DNA from: CAIUSP01 sp964594365
GTDB lineage: Bacteria > Actinomycetota > Thermoleophilia > Solirubrobacterales > 70-9
NCBI GenBank assembly: GCA_964594365.1
Contig: CAZQMB010000001.1
Span: forward strand, 248,001 to 312,000
Direction: 5' to 3'
Length of the DNA stretch: 64,000 bases
A model generated the notes under the pieces. The model made no database searches. It saw only the letters and a program-made list of their open reading frames with translations, and was not told where the DNA came from. This document shows positions 24,376 to 32,346 of this stretch, in pieces. The position numbers were made by a program, and so were the translations under genes. Each line of letters begins with the position of its first letter. Within the stretch, counting starts at the first letter, position 1.

Positions 24376-25713
24376 TCACCGAACCAGCCTGACCTCGGGC
24401 ATCGGTGCCAGCAACGCACCAGCGCCGTCCATCAAAGCGAGGATCCGCGCCACGTAGGCCTGCGTCTCCGGGTACGGCGGAATGCATTCGCAGGATGAGA
24501 CCGCGCCCGGGCCAGCGTTGTAAGCCGCAAGAGCAAGCGGAACGGAACCGAACTGCCTGAGAAGTGAACCCATGAACCTCGCCTGGGCTGCGATCGAAGC
24601 CACCGGATCGAAACGGTCCCGAAGTCCCCACTCGCGAGCGGTGGCGGGCATGAACTGAGCGATTCCCGCAGCACCCGCTGGCGAAACCGCGTCCGGATCG
24701 AATCCGGACTCCGCCATCAACTGCGAGGCGAGCAAGACCGCCGAAACACCCGACCTCGCGGCCGCTCTGACGATGGGGGCCCTGAATCGAGCCGGAACGA
24801 ACGAGGGCAAGCCAGCCGCGCCTGCCTCCGGGGTGGTGTTCGAACCGATACCCGCGGTCGACGAGCACGGTGCCGGGCCTGCAGTGAAGCCGTAGTGCCA
24901 CGGCTCCCACGAGTAGCGCTGCGTGAAACCGAATCTACGCGCCTTGGCACCCAGCCATCCGTAGGCCGAAGCCGGACCGATGTCGAGTTCGGTAGCGCAG
25001 CGATGTAAGGATCTACCCGGCGGGGCAACCCAGCGCGGATCGGGGTGCCGGGCGAAGAGCTCCGCCTGTTCGGCATCGGATCTGAATCCCGAGACCACGT
25101 ACATCGTCACCCCAGCTCTGGCAGCAGCGCCCGACATCCGGTCGAATGCGGCGGCAACGTCGGGACGCATGCCTTCACCGTTGCGGTAGGCGAGCGGACC
25201 CGCGTAGCCACCCCCTGACGCATAGGCGGGCATTCCCGTCCACCAGCCCGGTGGTGGCGCCGCCTCGGCCGTAGCCGAAGCCAACACCCGGATATCGCTC
25301 TGGTCGGATCCAGCCAATCGATCCCCGCCCGGCAGCCGCTGGAGACTGATCCCGCCGACCACCTCGACCTCGACCTGGAGCGGTGGGTCCGCCTCGTCGA
25401 AGTAGACCCGGATCCGCTCGGGGTCGACCCCGTTTCGTTGGGCAGCGAGCTCGGCCGAGTCGAGTGCAGCCTCCTCGAGATCCTCCGCCGATTGGTGGGA
25501 GCCCCCGTGAGCCAGCAGTTCAGGGAGTCCCTCGTAGAGGGTGCGAGCCGCAGAGATCGCCGAGAGATCGGCGGCTCGCTGGAGGCGAGAGGCACCGGTG
25601 GTGGCGCCGCCGATTCCTGCCAGCAAGGACGATGCGAAAACCACCGCCAGAGCGCAGCCGAGAACGGCTGGGGCGACTTGGCCCCGCTCGGAGAGTGCCC
25701 GCTCGGGAATCAC
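24376..25713 (-). CDS. TadG-like / VanY carboxypeptidase / SLT lytic transglycosylase fusion
   Basis: 445 residues from GTG 25713, overlapping the upstream stop (GTGA), with AAGGGGAG about 10 nt before. Three parts: (1) residues about 8-155, a TadG/Flp-pilus-like region starting SERGQVAP and one membrane span; (2) about 160-290, an M15/VanY D-Ala-D-Ala peptidase with the first zinc block SLHRCATELDI and the terminal EPWHYGF; (3) about 315-435, an SLT lytic transglycosylase with catalytic Glu in QLMAESGFDP and the GIAQFMP and AAYNAGPGAV blocks. This would be an exported, membrane-anchored enzyme cutting both peptide and glycan bonds of peptidoglycan. It is last in a four-gene Tad-like unit. 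Confidence 0.85.
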   Translation of the reverse strand: MIPERALSERGQVAPAVLGCALAVVFASSLLAGIGGATTGASRLQRAADLSAISAARTLYEGLPELLAHGGSHQSAEDLEEAALDSAELAAQRNGVDPERIRVYFDEADPPLQVEVEVVGGISLQRLPGGDRLAGSDQSDIRVLASATAEAAPPPGWWTGMPAYASGGGYAGPLAYRNGEGMRPDVAAAFDRMSGAAARAGVTMYVVSGFRSDAEQAELFARHPDPRWVAPPGRSLHRCATELDIGPASAYGWLGAKARRFGFTQRYSWEPWHYGFTAGPAPCSSTAGIGSNTTPEAGAAGLPSFVPARFRAPIVRAAARSGVSAVLLASQLMAESGFDPDAVSPAGAAGIAQFMPATAREWGLRDRFDPVASIAAQARFMGSLLRQFGSVPLALAAYNAGPGAVSSCECIPPYPETQAYVARILALMDGAGALLAPMPEVRLVR

Positions 25714-26321
25714 CTCGCGCGGTCTCCCCTTACGCCCCCGCGATCGAAGTGCGACACCACCCTCCGCGCGTACTGCTCGGCGAACCCACCGGGCAGGACC
25801 CCGGCCAATGCGCGCCTCGCGGCGACCAGTCCTGGTGGTCTGCCACAGACCTTCACGGCGATCCCCCGAGCCGACATCTCGGCCACCACCAGGGCCCCGA
25901 GTGATCTCTCGGCTGGCAGGTCGAGCAGCGCCACACATCCTTGGACTCCCTCATGCCAGTCGACGATCTGCTCGTGGGGTCGCTTCGATCCGAGCGAGAG
26001 CACGATCCGGCTCGGCGTGGCCGCCTCGCTCAACTCAGCCGTATCTATCTCGCTCCAGCTCGACTGCGCAAGTGAGAGCGTGCAGATGTGTCCCCGGGAG
26101 GCTGCTTCGAGCCCCATGTCTCGCAGTCTCCCTTCGAGCGAGCGCGCTTCAGCCGATGCCAAGAGAGTCGACGATCGGGAGACAGCATCGTCCGGGACCA
26201 AGTCCACCAGGAGGCAGGACTCTCCGCAGGCCTTGGCGCTGGCCACCGCAATCGAAGCTGCGAGACCGACGGTGGACTCGACCTGTGGAGAACCGCCGAC
26301 CGCTATCGCGCGATGCCTCAT
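25710..26321 (-). CDS. MinD/ParA-like protein with degenerate P-loop
   Basis: 203 residues from ATG 26321 (ATGA overlap with the TadE-like gene). The N-terminus MRHRAIAVGGSPQVESTVGL aligns with the deviant Walker A of ParA/MinD/CpaE ATPases, but the invariant Lys is Glu (GGSPQVEST), and the signature Lys at the loop start is missing too. LLVDLVPDD matches the Walker A-prime strand. ATP hydrolysis is therefore unlikely. The position inside a Tad-like cluster suggests a CpaE/TadZ-derived localisation factor (inference). A longer upstream frame overlaps the TadE gene and is rejected. Confidence 0.65.
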   Translation of the reverse strand: MRHRAIAVGGSPQVESTVGLAASIAVASAKACGESCLLVDLVPDDAVSRSSTLLASAEARSLEGRLRDMGLEAASRGHICTLSLAQSSWSEIDTAELSEAATPSRIVLSLGSKRPHEQIVDWHEGVQGCVALLDLPAERSLGALVVAEMSARGIAVKVCGRPPGLVAARRALAGVLPGGFAEQYARRVVSHFDRGGVRGDRAR

Positions 26322-26692
26322 CGCCTGGAACCTTCCGATGGAGACGGGTCTGGCACTGCCCAGGCGCTGGACCGTACCTCCAGCCACCGGGCGAGTCCCG
26401 GAACGGCCGTGGGCGGCTCGAGTCGGACTTCCACCCGCGAGCCCCGCATCTCCACCTTTGCCCGATCGTGAGCCCAAGTCGGCAGGGCCGCTCGGGATGC
26501 CTGCACTGGATCCACTCCGGAGGCGGCGGCGGCAGCCCCGGCCTGACTCGCTCCGTCAGCCAGCGAGACCGAATACCCGACCAGGAGCAGTTGCAGCGCC
26601 AACCCGCCGGCCATCAGCAGCACGGGTAACCCGGCGATCAACTCGATCGATGCCTGACCGCTCTGATGAAACTTCGGTCTGATCTCAGGCAT
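26318..26692 (-). CDS. TadE-like minor pilin/secretion protein
   Basis: 124 residues. A short polar leader, then HQSGQASIELIAGLPVLL, the TadE signature where Gly-Gln-Ala-x-Glu opens a hydrophobic pilin-like helix (about 16-40). A beta-rich exported domain follows. Overlaps the upstream TadE-like gene by 8 nt and the downstream ParA-like gene by 4 nt. TadE and TadF are pseudopilins needed for Flp pilus assembly, but no TadA ATPase, TadB/C platform or Flp pilin is in this window. Confidence 0.75.
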   Translation of the reverse strand: MPEIRPKFHQSGQASIELIAGLPVLLMAGGLALQLLLVGYSVSLADGASQAGAAAAASGVDPVQASRAALPTWAHDRAKVEMRGSRVEVRLEPPTAVPGLARWLEVRSSAWAVPDPSPSEGSRR

Positions 26693-27083
26693 CGGGCACC
26701 AGCGGGCCGGCTTCGGCGCTCACTCTGGGAAGCGAGAGGCCCGGAAACAGCGTGGGAACGGTCACCCCGACCTCGACCCTGCCGGAATCGAGCCTCACCG
26801 ATGCGCGCTCGCGGAACGCAGTCGGCAGTGCCGCGAGAGCAACCTGCCTGGGGTCGGAGTCGACAGCTGCCGCCCGGGCTGCCGCTCTGGCAGCCTCAGC
26901 CGCCGACCACAGACTCCAACCAGCGATAGCGAGGTGGAAGGTCAGTACTGCCGCCAGCCCGAGCAGCGCGAGTACCGCGACGAACTCCACCGTCGCCTGC
27001 CCTGCCTCGGCGCCTCCTGTCGAACCTCCGACGAGTCGCGATCCGGACTGGTTTCGCCATGTGGCTCTTCTCGAACTCGGCAC
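26685..27083 (-). CDS. TadE-like minor pilin/secretion protein
   Basis: 132 residues from GTG 27083, with AGGA about 10 nt upstream. GGAEAGQATVEFVAVLALLG begins the pilin-like helix (about 26-50), followed by an Ala-rich helix AAEAARAAARAAA and a beta-rich domain. It resembles the following TadE-like protein in layout and length, so the two probably arose by duplication. First gene of the four-gene Tad-like unit; 92 nt separate it from the zinc-ribbon gene upstream. Confidence 0.75.
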   Translation of the reverse strand: MPSSRRATWRNQSGSRLVGGSTGGAEAGQATVEFVAVLALLGLAAVLTFHLAIAGWSLWSAAEAARAAARAAAVDSDPRQVALAALPTAFRERASVRLDSGRVEVGVTVPTLFPGLSLPRVSAEAGPLVPDA

Positions 27084-27175
27084 GGCAGCATCCTGCCAAG
27101 GGGCATCTGACCCAAGATCCGGCCACTGTCAACGAGGTGAAACGACACTGCAGAAGAAACGCGCGTCTCAGGTTG

Positions 27176-28456
27176 CTAGCCGGTTACACCCTGCGCTGAC
27201 GTGTCGTCGTTGGCACCGCTTCTACCCTGATCGCTGACGAGGCCGAGGATTTCCAACGATCCATTTTCGTCACGTTGCAGATGGAGTATCACCGCCTGGC
27301 CGAGACCGACCAGATCCAGATCGAATTCCTCTGTGAGGAGGAAATCCAAATCCTCCCCGGTCGCATTCATGTCATCCGCGGAGACGATCAGTTGGTCGTC
27401 GTCTTCGCAGGATCGCTGAACGATGCCACTGATCGAGTAATTGGTCAGATCGGACAGGACAACCTCGTGGGCCTTTCCGACCAATCTCGTCGAGGGGGTT
27501 GCAGGATCGATCGGATATGCAGGCTCAGGACTGCACCCCGTTACTTCAGAAGCGCCTGTAGTCCCCCAGCCGATTTCGGTTCCCAGACTGCCGCTGCTGG
27601 AGGAGGATTCTCGAACCTCGGCATCCACCTGCACGAGATCCCCGACCTCGGGCACGTCCGTCGTCAGGAAGTCCTCGGGAGAATGCACGAGGGCGGAAAC
27701 GCCAAGCGATGAGACCGTGTAGAGACCCCGAATCGTATCTCGGTAACTGACGGTTCCGGTGAACTTGACATTGACCACACCCTCGCGCAGTGCTCGAGAG
27801 GTGCTCAGTCGGGACGATGACTTGATTTCGGGCTTTGCAGCCTGCGCGTAGGTGCCGTTGAAGAGCTCGACCACCTTCACCCTGACAGTGCTCCCCGGTT
27901 CAGGAGCATTCGATGCGTGAACGGCCGTTAGGGGTCCTCCGCCAATCGCAAGGGAGTAGCTCCCTGCATAAGGATTGACCTGGGCGACCGTCCCGGTCAG
28001 GTACTTCGGCTTCGGTTTCGGTTTCGTGCCTCCACCGCCACCGCTGCCCGAAGAGCCACCGGACGACCAAGCCGAGCCGTAGTCGTCGGCGAATGAGTCC
28101 GAGTCGGTCGGAGGGCTTGCGGAGGGATCGGCCGCAACGGTTCCGGAGGGGGACTCAGCGGCCGGAGGAGTCTCACCGGGCAGTTGGATGATCGGCGGTC
28201 CGACCGCCCCGAGACCCGTGAGACCGGGATCTAGCGCTGTGCCTACCACCACACCGAAGCCGAGAGTGATGGCGGCATACATGGAGAGGACTTGGGCTGG
28301 CGGACCCTTCCGCACGGCGGCCGCAGGGTTCGACATCGGAGCAGCAACTCCACCCGATGGCAGGCCAAGGGGCGCGACCCTCAGGCCACAGGAGATGCAA
28401 TAGCGTTGCTCACTCGCGAGGGTGGAGCCGCAGTCTCTGCAGAGAGAAACGGTCAG
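27176..28456 (-). CDS. zinc-ribbon membrane protein, probable CTG start
   Basis: About 426 residues if translation starts at CTG 28456; the first ATG (28336) would give 386. I prefer CTG because the 120 nt between are in frame and encode a paired-Cys zinc ribbon (CRDCG...QRYCISCG) nearly matching one in the gene at 28836-29492. No ATG, GTG or TTG lies between the in-frame stop and that ribbon. The order is zinc ribbon (about 6-27), one membrane span (about 58-77), Pro/Ser/Gly linker with a Lys-Pro repeat, then a roughly 270-residue beta-rich exported region without a recognised family. The CTG lies 2 nt after the previous gene's stop. Confidence 0.7.
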   Translation of the reverse strand: MTVSLCRDCGSTLASEQRYCISCGLRVAPLGLPSGGVAAPMSNPAAAVRKGPPAQVLSMYAAITLGFGVVVGTALDPGLTGLGAVGPPIIQLPGETPPAAESPSGTVAADPSASPPTDSDSFADDYGSAWSSGGSSGSGGGGGTKPKPKPKYLTGTVAQVNPYAGSYSLAIGGGPLTAVHASNAPEPGSTVRVKVVELFNGTYAQAAKPEIKSSSRLSTSRALREGVVNVKFTGTVSYRDTIRGLYTVSSLGVSALVHSPEDFLTTDVPEVGDLVQVDAEVRESSSSSGSLGTEIGWGTTGASEVTGCSPEPAYPIDPATPSTRLVGKAHEVVLSDLTNYSISGIVQRSCEDDDQLIVSADDMNATGEDLDFLLTEEFDLDLVGLGQAVILHLQRDENGSLEILGLVSDQGRSGANDDTSAQGVTG

Positions 28457-28458
28457 GG

Positions 28459-28839
28459 CTATCCCGTGCCTTCTTGGACGAGTTCCTTACCGCACTGCCA
28501 GCAGAACATCGCGCCACGAGCCTGCAGGGCTGAACACTCCGGGCAAGCTCCAGCCGCTCCTGACTCCTCCATCTTCATCATGCGTTCGATCTGCCCCAGC
28601 TGGGAGTCCACTTCCTGGAGCTTCGCCGCGTGGTTGTTCAGGACATCGAGCCGATAGTGGTCACGCGCGGCCATCTCGTATGCGATCCCTCCGAGATCCC
28701 ACTGGAGCTCGACGAACTGCTTGCGCAGCTCATCCCGCTTGGCACGCATCTCTGGAGTGCCCACACCAGCGCTGCCGTCGCCGTTGCGACGGGTGAACCT
28801 GAGCAAGCGCTCTTTCGCATCATCGAGCCGCTCTCTCAT
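28459..28839 (-). CDS. small coiled-coil protein with C-terminal zinc ribbon
   Basis: 126 residues. Residues 1-90 are charged and helical, with likely coiled-coil stretches around MRAKRDELRKQFVELQWDL and the Leu/Gln-rich VDSQLGQIERMMKM. The end carries a rubredoxin-like zinc ribbon CPECSA...FCWQCGKEL (four Cys). No signal peptide, so probably cytoplasmic. It overlaps the preceding zinc-ribbon gene by 4 nt (ATGA) and is followed by a third zinc-ribbon gene. Function unknown; the co-expression suggests a complex. Confidence 0.75.
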   Translation of the reverse strand: MRERLDDAKERLLRFTRRNGDGSAGVGTPEMRAKRDELRKQFVELQWDLGGIAYEMAARDHYRLDVLNNHAAKLQEVDSQLGQIERMMKMEESGAAGACPECSALQARGAMFCWQCGKELVQEGTG

Positions 28840-29492
28840 GGGATAGTCACCCCGTCACTACCGCCGCCTGGCTTCCAGTTGGGATCGTCCTTCTCAGCCT
28901 TGCCGGGAGTAGCGATCGTGTCTGGGAGATTCTTGGAAGCCTCGAAGTAATCCTTGCCACTGGCGTCTCCGAGAGCGTCCAGGGTGCCCTGATCGATGGT
29001 CTGCGCGTTACCGACATCGACGTCATCTCCGCCCTGGCCGTCGCTCTTACCCGACTTGTCCGCTGATTCAGCCGTGGTAGCGGTCGTCGCCGTGCCGCTC
29101 ACCACCACCGGCTGCTGGGCGGTCTGCGTGGTCTGACCTCGACCGATGAGGACACCGAGAAGGAGCATGATGCCGAGCACGGCGATGCCGCCAGCCACCC
29201 CCTTTGCCCCTCCCCAGTCGCCTCCGGCCTTGGTGGCGGCGGCCTGAGCGGTACCAGCCTCGACATGTGCATCCGGGCCGGCATTCAGCAAGTGGTGACT
29301 GAACTCGACACGAGGACCGGACCGACGGGCCCCGCACTGCAGGCAGTAACGCTGATCCGTCGCAAGCAGGGAGCTGCACTCCCGGCACTCATCGCCCTCC
29401 GCGCCGAGCATGGGCAGCACGCTGGTCGCCTCGTTTTCCTTGCGAGATGTCTTCTTCTTCGAGGTAGTACTTCGCTTGGTCTTGGTGGTCAT
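28836..29492 (-). CDS. zinc-ribbon single-span membrane protein with Lys/Ser/Thr-rich N-terminus
   Basis: 218 residues. The first 22 residues are rich in Lys, Ser and Thr. A zinc ribbon follows (CRECSS...QRYCLQCGARR, about 36-56), then a linker, one span (about 98-120, IAVLGIMLLLGVLIG), then an acidic, low-complexity Ser/Thr/Asp-rich outside region. The ribbon is close in sequence to that of the gene at 27176-28456. The 60 nt upstream hold no clear promoter, so it is likely the sixth gene of pst operon 1. Confidence 0.75.
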   Translation of the reverse strand: MTTKTKRSTTSKKKTSRKENEATSVLPMLGAEGDECRECSSLLATDQRYCLQCGARRSGPRVEFSHHLLNAGPDAHVEAGTAQAAATKAGGDWGGAKGVAGGIAVLGIMLLLGVLIGRGQTTQTAQQPVVVSGTATTATTAESADKSGKSDGQGGDDVDVGNAQTIDQGTLDALGDASGKDYFEASKNLPDTIATPGKAEKDDPNWKPGGGSDGVTIP

Positions 29493-29552
29493 CTTCGTCC
29501 TTTCCTTCCTTCCCTGGCCGTTGGCATTGAGAGTTCTCTGCGTTCGTGTTCG

Positions 29553-30317
29553 TCAGTTGAGAGTTGTCGGCGGCGCCTCGACGGACACATCTCCGCCTTG
29601 GGGATCGCCGATGAAGAAACTTGCGAAATCCGTCTTCTGGCCTCCCGAGAGTTTCTTCAGACCGCCCCTACCGGCGGCCACGATCTTGCCCCCCTTGCGC
29701 GAAACGGCAAAGAAGGTGAGTTCCTGCTGGTCGAGAGGCGACAGGTTCTCCGCTTGACCGACCACCTCGACTCCGGAAACCGGATCGACCTGGAGCTTGA
29801 TGTCGGAAACCACGATCTTCGGCGGTTCACCAGCGGGTGGAGCGTCCACCTTCGATCCGACTTTGACCTTCACCGATGCAGGCGCTCCCGATGCGAGGAT
29901 CTGATCGTGGACCCAAGTCACGGTCTCTCCGGGTCCTACGAGTGGGTAGCCGAGCAGTGCAGGAGCGGTTCCCACCTGATCGTTGCGAAAGATCGATTTC
30001 CCCTTCTTGTCCCGAACATCGATCAGGATCGGCAGATTCGCCAGGAATCGGTCTGAATTGTTCTTGAGGGTCACGGCAACCGCAGCACCGTATTCGTCGG
30101 TCAGCAGGACGCTCTCGAGAATCTCGACCTGGACGTTCTCGTCGCCTATCTGAACCGTTCCCGGATCGATCATCTTTGCGCCTTGCTTCGCCAACTCTGC
30201 GCTCTTGGACTGAGTCGACTGGCAGCCGGGGATGAAGAGCAGGGAGCCAGTCGCCACGAGACACAGTGGCAACGACACGCCGAGGCGGCGAAATAGGATC
30301 GCGGCAAATCTTCTCAC
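29553..30317 (-). CDS. putative lipoprotein with FxLYD-like beta-sandwich, pst1 operon
   Basis: 254 residues from GTG 30317, overlapping the pstB1 stop (GTGA). The signal peptide ends in IPGC (Cys about 32), a lipobox-like site. A domain at about 55-150 contains VAVTLKNNSDRFLANLPILIDV, like the tandem-strand FxLYD-type or NEAT-like beta sandwiches that bind at surfaces; family assignment is uncertain. A second beta-rich domain follows. Coupling to pstB suggests an accessory of phosphate uptake at the membrane's outer face (inference). Confidence 0.7.
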   Translation of the reverse strand: MRRFAAILFRRLGVSLPLCLVATGSLLFIPGCQSTQSKSAELAKQGAKMIDPGTVQIGDENVQVEILESVLLTDEYGAAVAVTLKNNSDRFLANLPILIDVRDKKGKSIFRNDQVGTAPALLGYPLVGPGETVTWVHDQILASGAPASVKVKVGSKVDAPPAGEPPKIVVSDIKLQVDPVSGVEVVGQAENLSPLDQQELTFFAVSRKGGKIVAAGRGGLKKLSGGQKTDFASFFIGDPQGGDVSVEAPPTTLN

Positions 30318-31216
30318 CCGAAGTCACCGCTTACGTAGTCGCGGGTGCGCTTCTGCTGCGGCTTGTCGAAGACCTGAGTGACGGTTCCTTCCTCGACCAA
30401 GTCCCCCAAGTACATGAACGCCACGCGGTCGGCAACTCGCTGCGCCTGCTGCATGTTGTGGGTCACGATTACGATCGCAATCTCGCTGCGCAACTTGAGA
30501 ACGAGATCCTCGATCGCAGCGGTCGAGCGTGGATCCAGTGCCGAGCAGGGCTCGTCGAGCAGAAGTACCTCGGGCTCGACGGCAAGCGAACGGGCGATAC
30601 ACAACCGCTGCTGCTGACCACCTGACAGCCGAAGCGCAGGGTGGCTGAGGTTGTCCTTGACCTCTTCGAGCAGATTGGCACGGTCCAGCGCCTCCTCGAC
30701 GAACGGCTTCAGTACTCGCCGGGTTGGCTTTCGGGAGCCTCGCTCGCGTATGCCGTATGCGATGTTGTCGAAGATGCTCATCGGGAACGGGTTCGGCTGC
30801 TGGAAGACCATCCCGACCTTCCGCCTCAGCTCGGTCAACTCCAACCTGTCCACGTCCTCGCCGTCGAGCATGATCTTGCCCGTTCGGGTCGCGGTCGGCG
30901 TTTGCTCCACGAGCAGATTCAGTGACCGGAGATAGGTGGTCTTGCCGCAGCCCGAGGGTCCGATGAGCGCCAACACCTCGCCCTTCTTGATCTGCAACGA
31001 GACTCCGTTCACCGCAGACTTTCCTCCGTAGGCGATACCGAGGTCAACGGTCCGCATTCGCTCGATCGACTCGACCTTCGGACGGGACCGACTGGTCTTG
31101 ACGGAGACCTTGCCATTGCGCTTCGAGGACGCAACTTTGCCGCCCGGTTTGGCCGGCTTCGACTTCTTGTCGGGCTTGATCCGCCTCACTGGCGGTGGTG
31201 TGTTCAGCTTCTCCAT
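30314..31216 (-). CDS. pstB: phosphate ABC transporter ATP-binding protein PstB (copy 1)
   Basis: 300 residues. The first 50 residues are a Lys/Arg/Pro/Ser-rich tail not found in standard PstB. The ATPase follows: Walker A GPSGCGKTT, Q-loop FQQPNPFP (typical of PstB), signature LSGGQQQRLCIARSLA, Walker B LLLDEPCSALD, switch His in IVTHNMQQA. It powers PstCA. It overlaps pstA1 by 13 nt and the following lipoprotein gene by 4 nt. If translation began at a later codon the tail would be lost, but no better ribosome site is visible. Confidence 0.95.
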   Translation of the reverse strand: MEKLNTPPPVRRIKPDKKSKPAKPGGKVASSKRNGKVSVKTSRSRPKVESIERMRTVDLGIAYGGKSAVNGVSLQIKKGEVLALIGPSGCGKTTYLRSLNLLVEQTPTATRTGKIMLDGEDVDRLELTELRRKVGMVFQQPNPFPMSIFDNIAYGIRERGSRKPTRRVLKPFVEEALDRANLLEEVKDNLSHPALRLSGGQQQRLCIARSLAVEPEVLLLDEPCSALDPRSTAAIEDLVLKLRSEIAIVIVTHNMQQAQRVADRVAFMYLGDLVEEGTVTQVFDKPQQKRTRDYVSGDFG

Positions 31217-32343
31217 TCCGGCTCCTTTCGTCTCACCAAGGCTGCTATTGCGAAGTTCAGGAAGATGACGATCAGGAGCAGGACGAATGCAGCGGCATAG
31301 GCCTTCTCGGGCGCATTCCCCTCGCCTGCCGGCGAGTTGTTGTAGACGTAACTGGTGAGAGTGCTGCCGGTTCCCTTCAGCAGCGAGAAGACCGGAGCGT
31401 TACCGACCGGCTGGAGTTCCAGCGTTGCGCCGAGTAGCAGCACGACGATGGCCGTATCTCCAGCGATCCGCCCCATCCCAAGCGATGCTCCTGTACCGAT
31501 TCCAGCTCGAGCGCCCGGTAGAAGGACGCGCCTGATGGTGGATGCCCGGTCCTTGCCCAAGGCATAGGAGGCCTCTCGAACATGCGCAGGGATCGCCTGC
31601 AACGCTTCGCGGGTAGACCCGACCACCAGCGGAAGTGCAATCAGAGCCATCATGGCGCCCGCGCAGAAAAAGGACCGTCCGAACACCGCCCCACCGTCAG
31701 CGGAGAAGGACAGGAAGGAAAAGAAGCTCCCCTGGAAGATGATCAGGCCGAAGATCGCAAGGACGATGCTCGGGGTTCCGGCCACGATCTCGACCGCTGA
31801 CTCGACTGCGCGGGCGAGCGGCTTCGGGCGACCGTATTCGCTCAGCCAGACCGCGATCGCGACTCCGATTGGAAGCGCGATGACTATGCCAAGAACCGTC
31901 AGGATGAGGGTCCCGAGAATCGGGTCGAGATAGCCCCCGGACTGGCTCTGGTCCAGTGACGGCAACGGGCTCGACGTGAGTTCGCTGATCTTCACGAATT
32001 GCAGACCTCGAACCAGCAGATAGAGCACGATCGCTGCGGCAACCACGCAGAGGAAGATCCCCGCGGCCCATGCCAAACGAAGTCCCATTCGATCCATCAG
32101 GCTCCACGCCTCTCGCTCTGCATGGGGGTCGAAGTCATCGGAGTTCTCCCGCCAGGGTGCTCGATCGAGGAGATCCTCGAACGGACCGTTGTGACCTCCG
32201 ACAGCAATTCCGTTCGATGATGCGGCCACCGCGGCTTTGCCGGGCCGGGTCTTGCCTCGTTTGGTCTTCGACGATGCCCGCTGGGACCTCTTCCGAGCCT
32301 TCGATGGCGGCTTGCGGGTCTTCTTTTGCGTAGGGGTGGCCAT
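31204..32343 (-). CDS. pstA: phosphate ABC transporter permease PstA (copy 1)
   Basis: 379 residues, longer than usual because of a Lys/Arg/Ser-rich tail of about 40 residues and a polar linker to residue 85. Six membrane spans follow. The permease coupling motif lies around REALQAIPAHVREASYALGKDR, and the family strand GRIAGDTAIVVLLLGA is present. It pairs with PstC1 in the membrane channel. The start is 3 nt after the pstC1 stop. Confidence 0.94.
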   Translation of the reverse strand: MATPTQKKTRKPPSKARKRSQRASSKTKRGKTRPGKAAVAASSNGIAVGGHNGPFEDLLDRAPWRENSDDFDPHAEREAWSLMDRMGLRLAWAAGIFLCVVAAAIVLYLLVRGLQFVKISELTSSPLPSLDQSQSGGYLDPILGTLILTVLGIVIALPIGVAIAVWLSEYGRPKPLARAVESAVEIVAGTPSIVLAIFGLIIFQGSFFSFLSFSADGGAVFGRSFFCAGAMMALIALPLVVGSTREALQAIPAHVREASYALGKDRASTIRRVLLPGARAGIGTGASLGMGRIAGDTAIVVLLLGATLELQPVGNAPVFSLLKGTGSTLTSYVYNNSPAGEGNAPEKAYAAAFVLLLIVIFLNFAIAALVRRKEPEWRS

Positions 32344-32346
32344 GGC

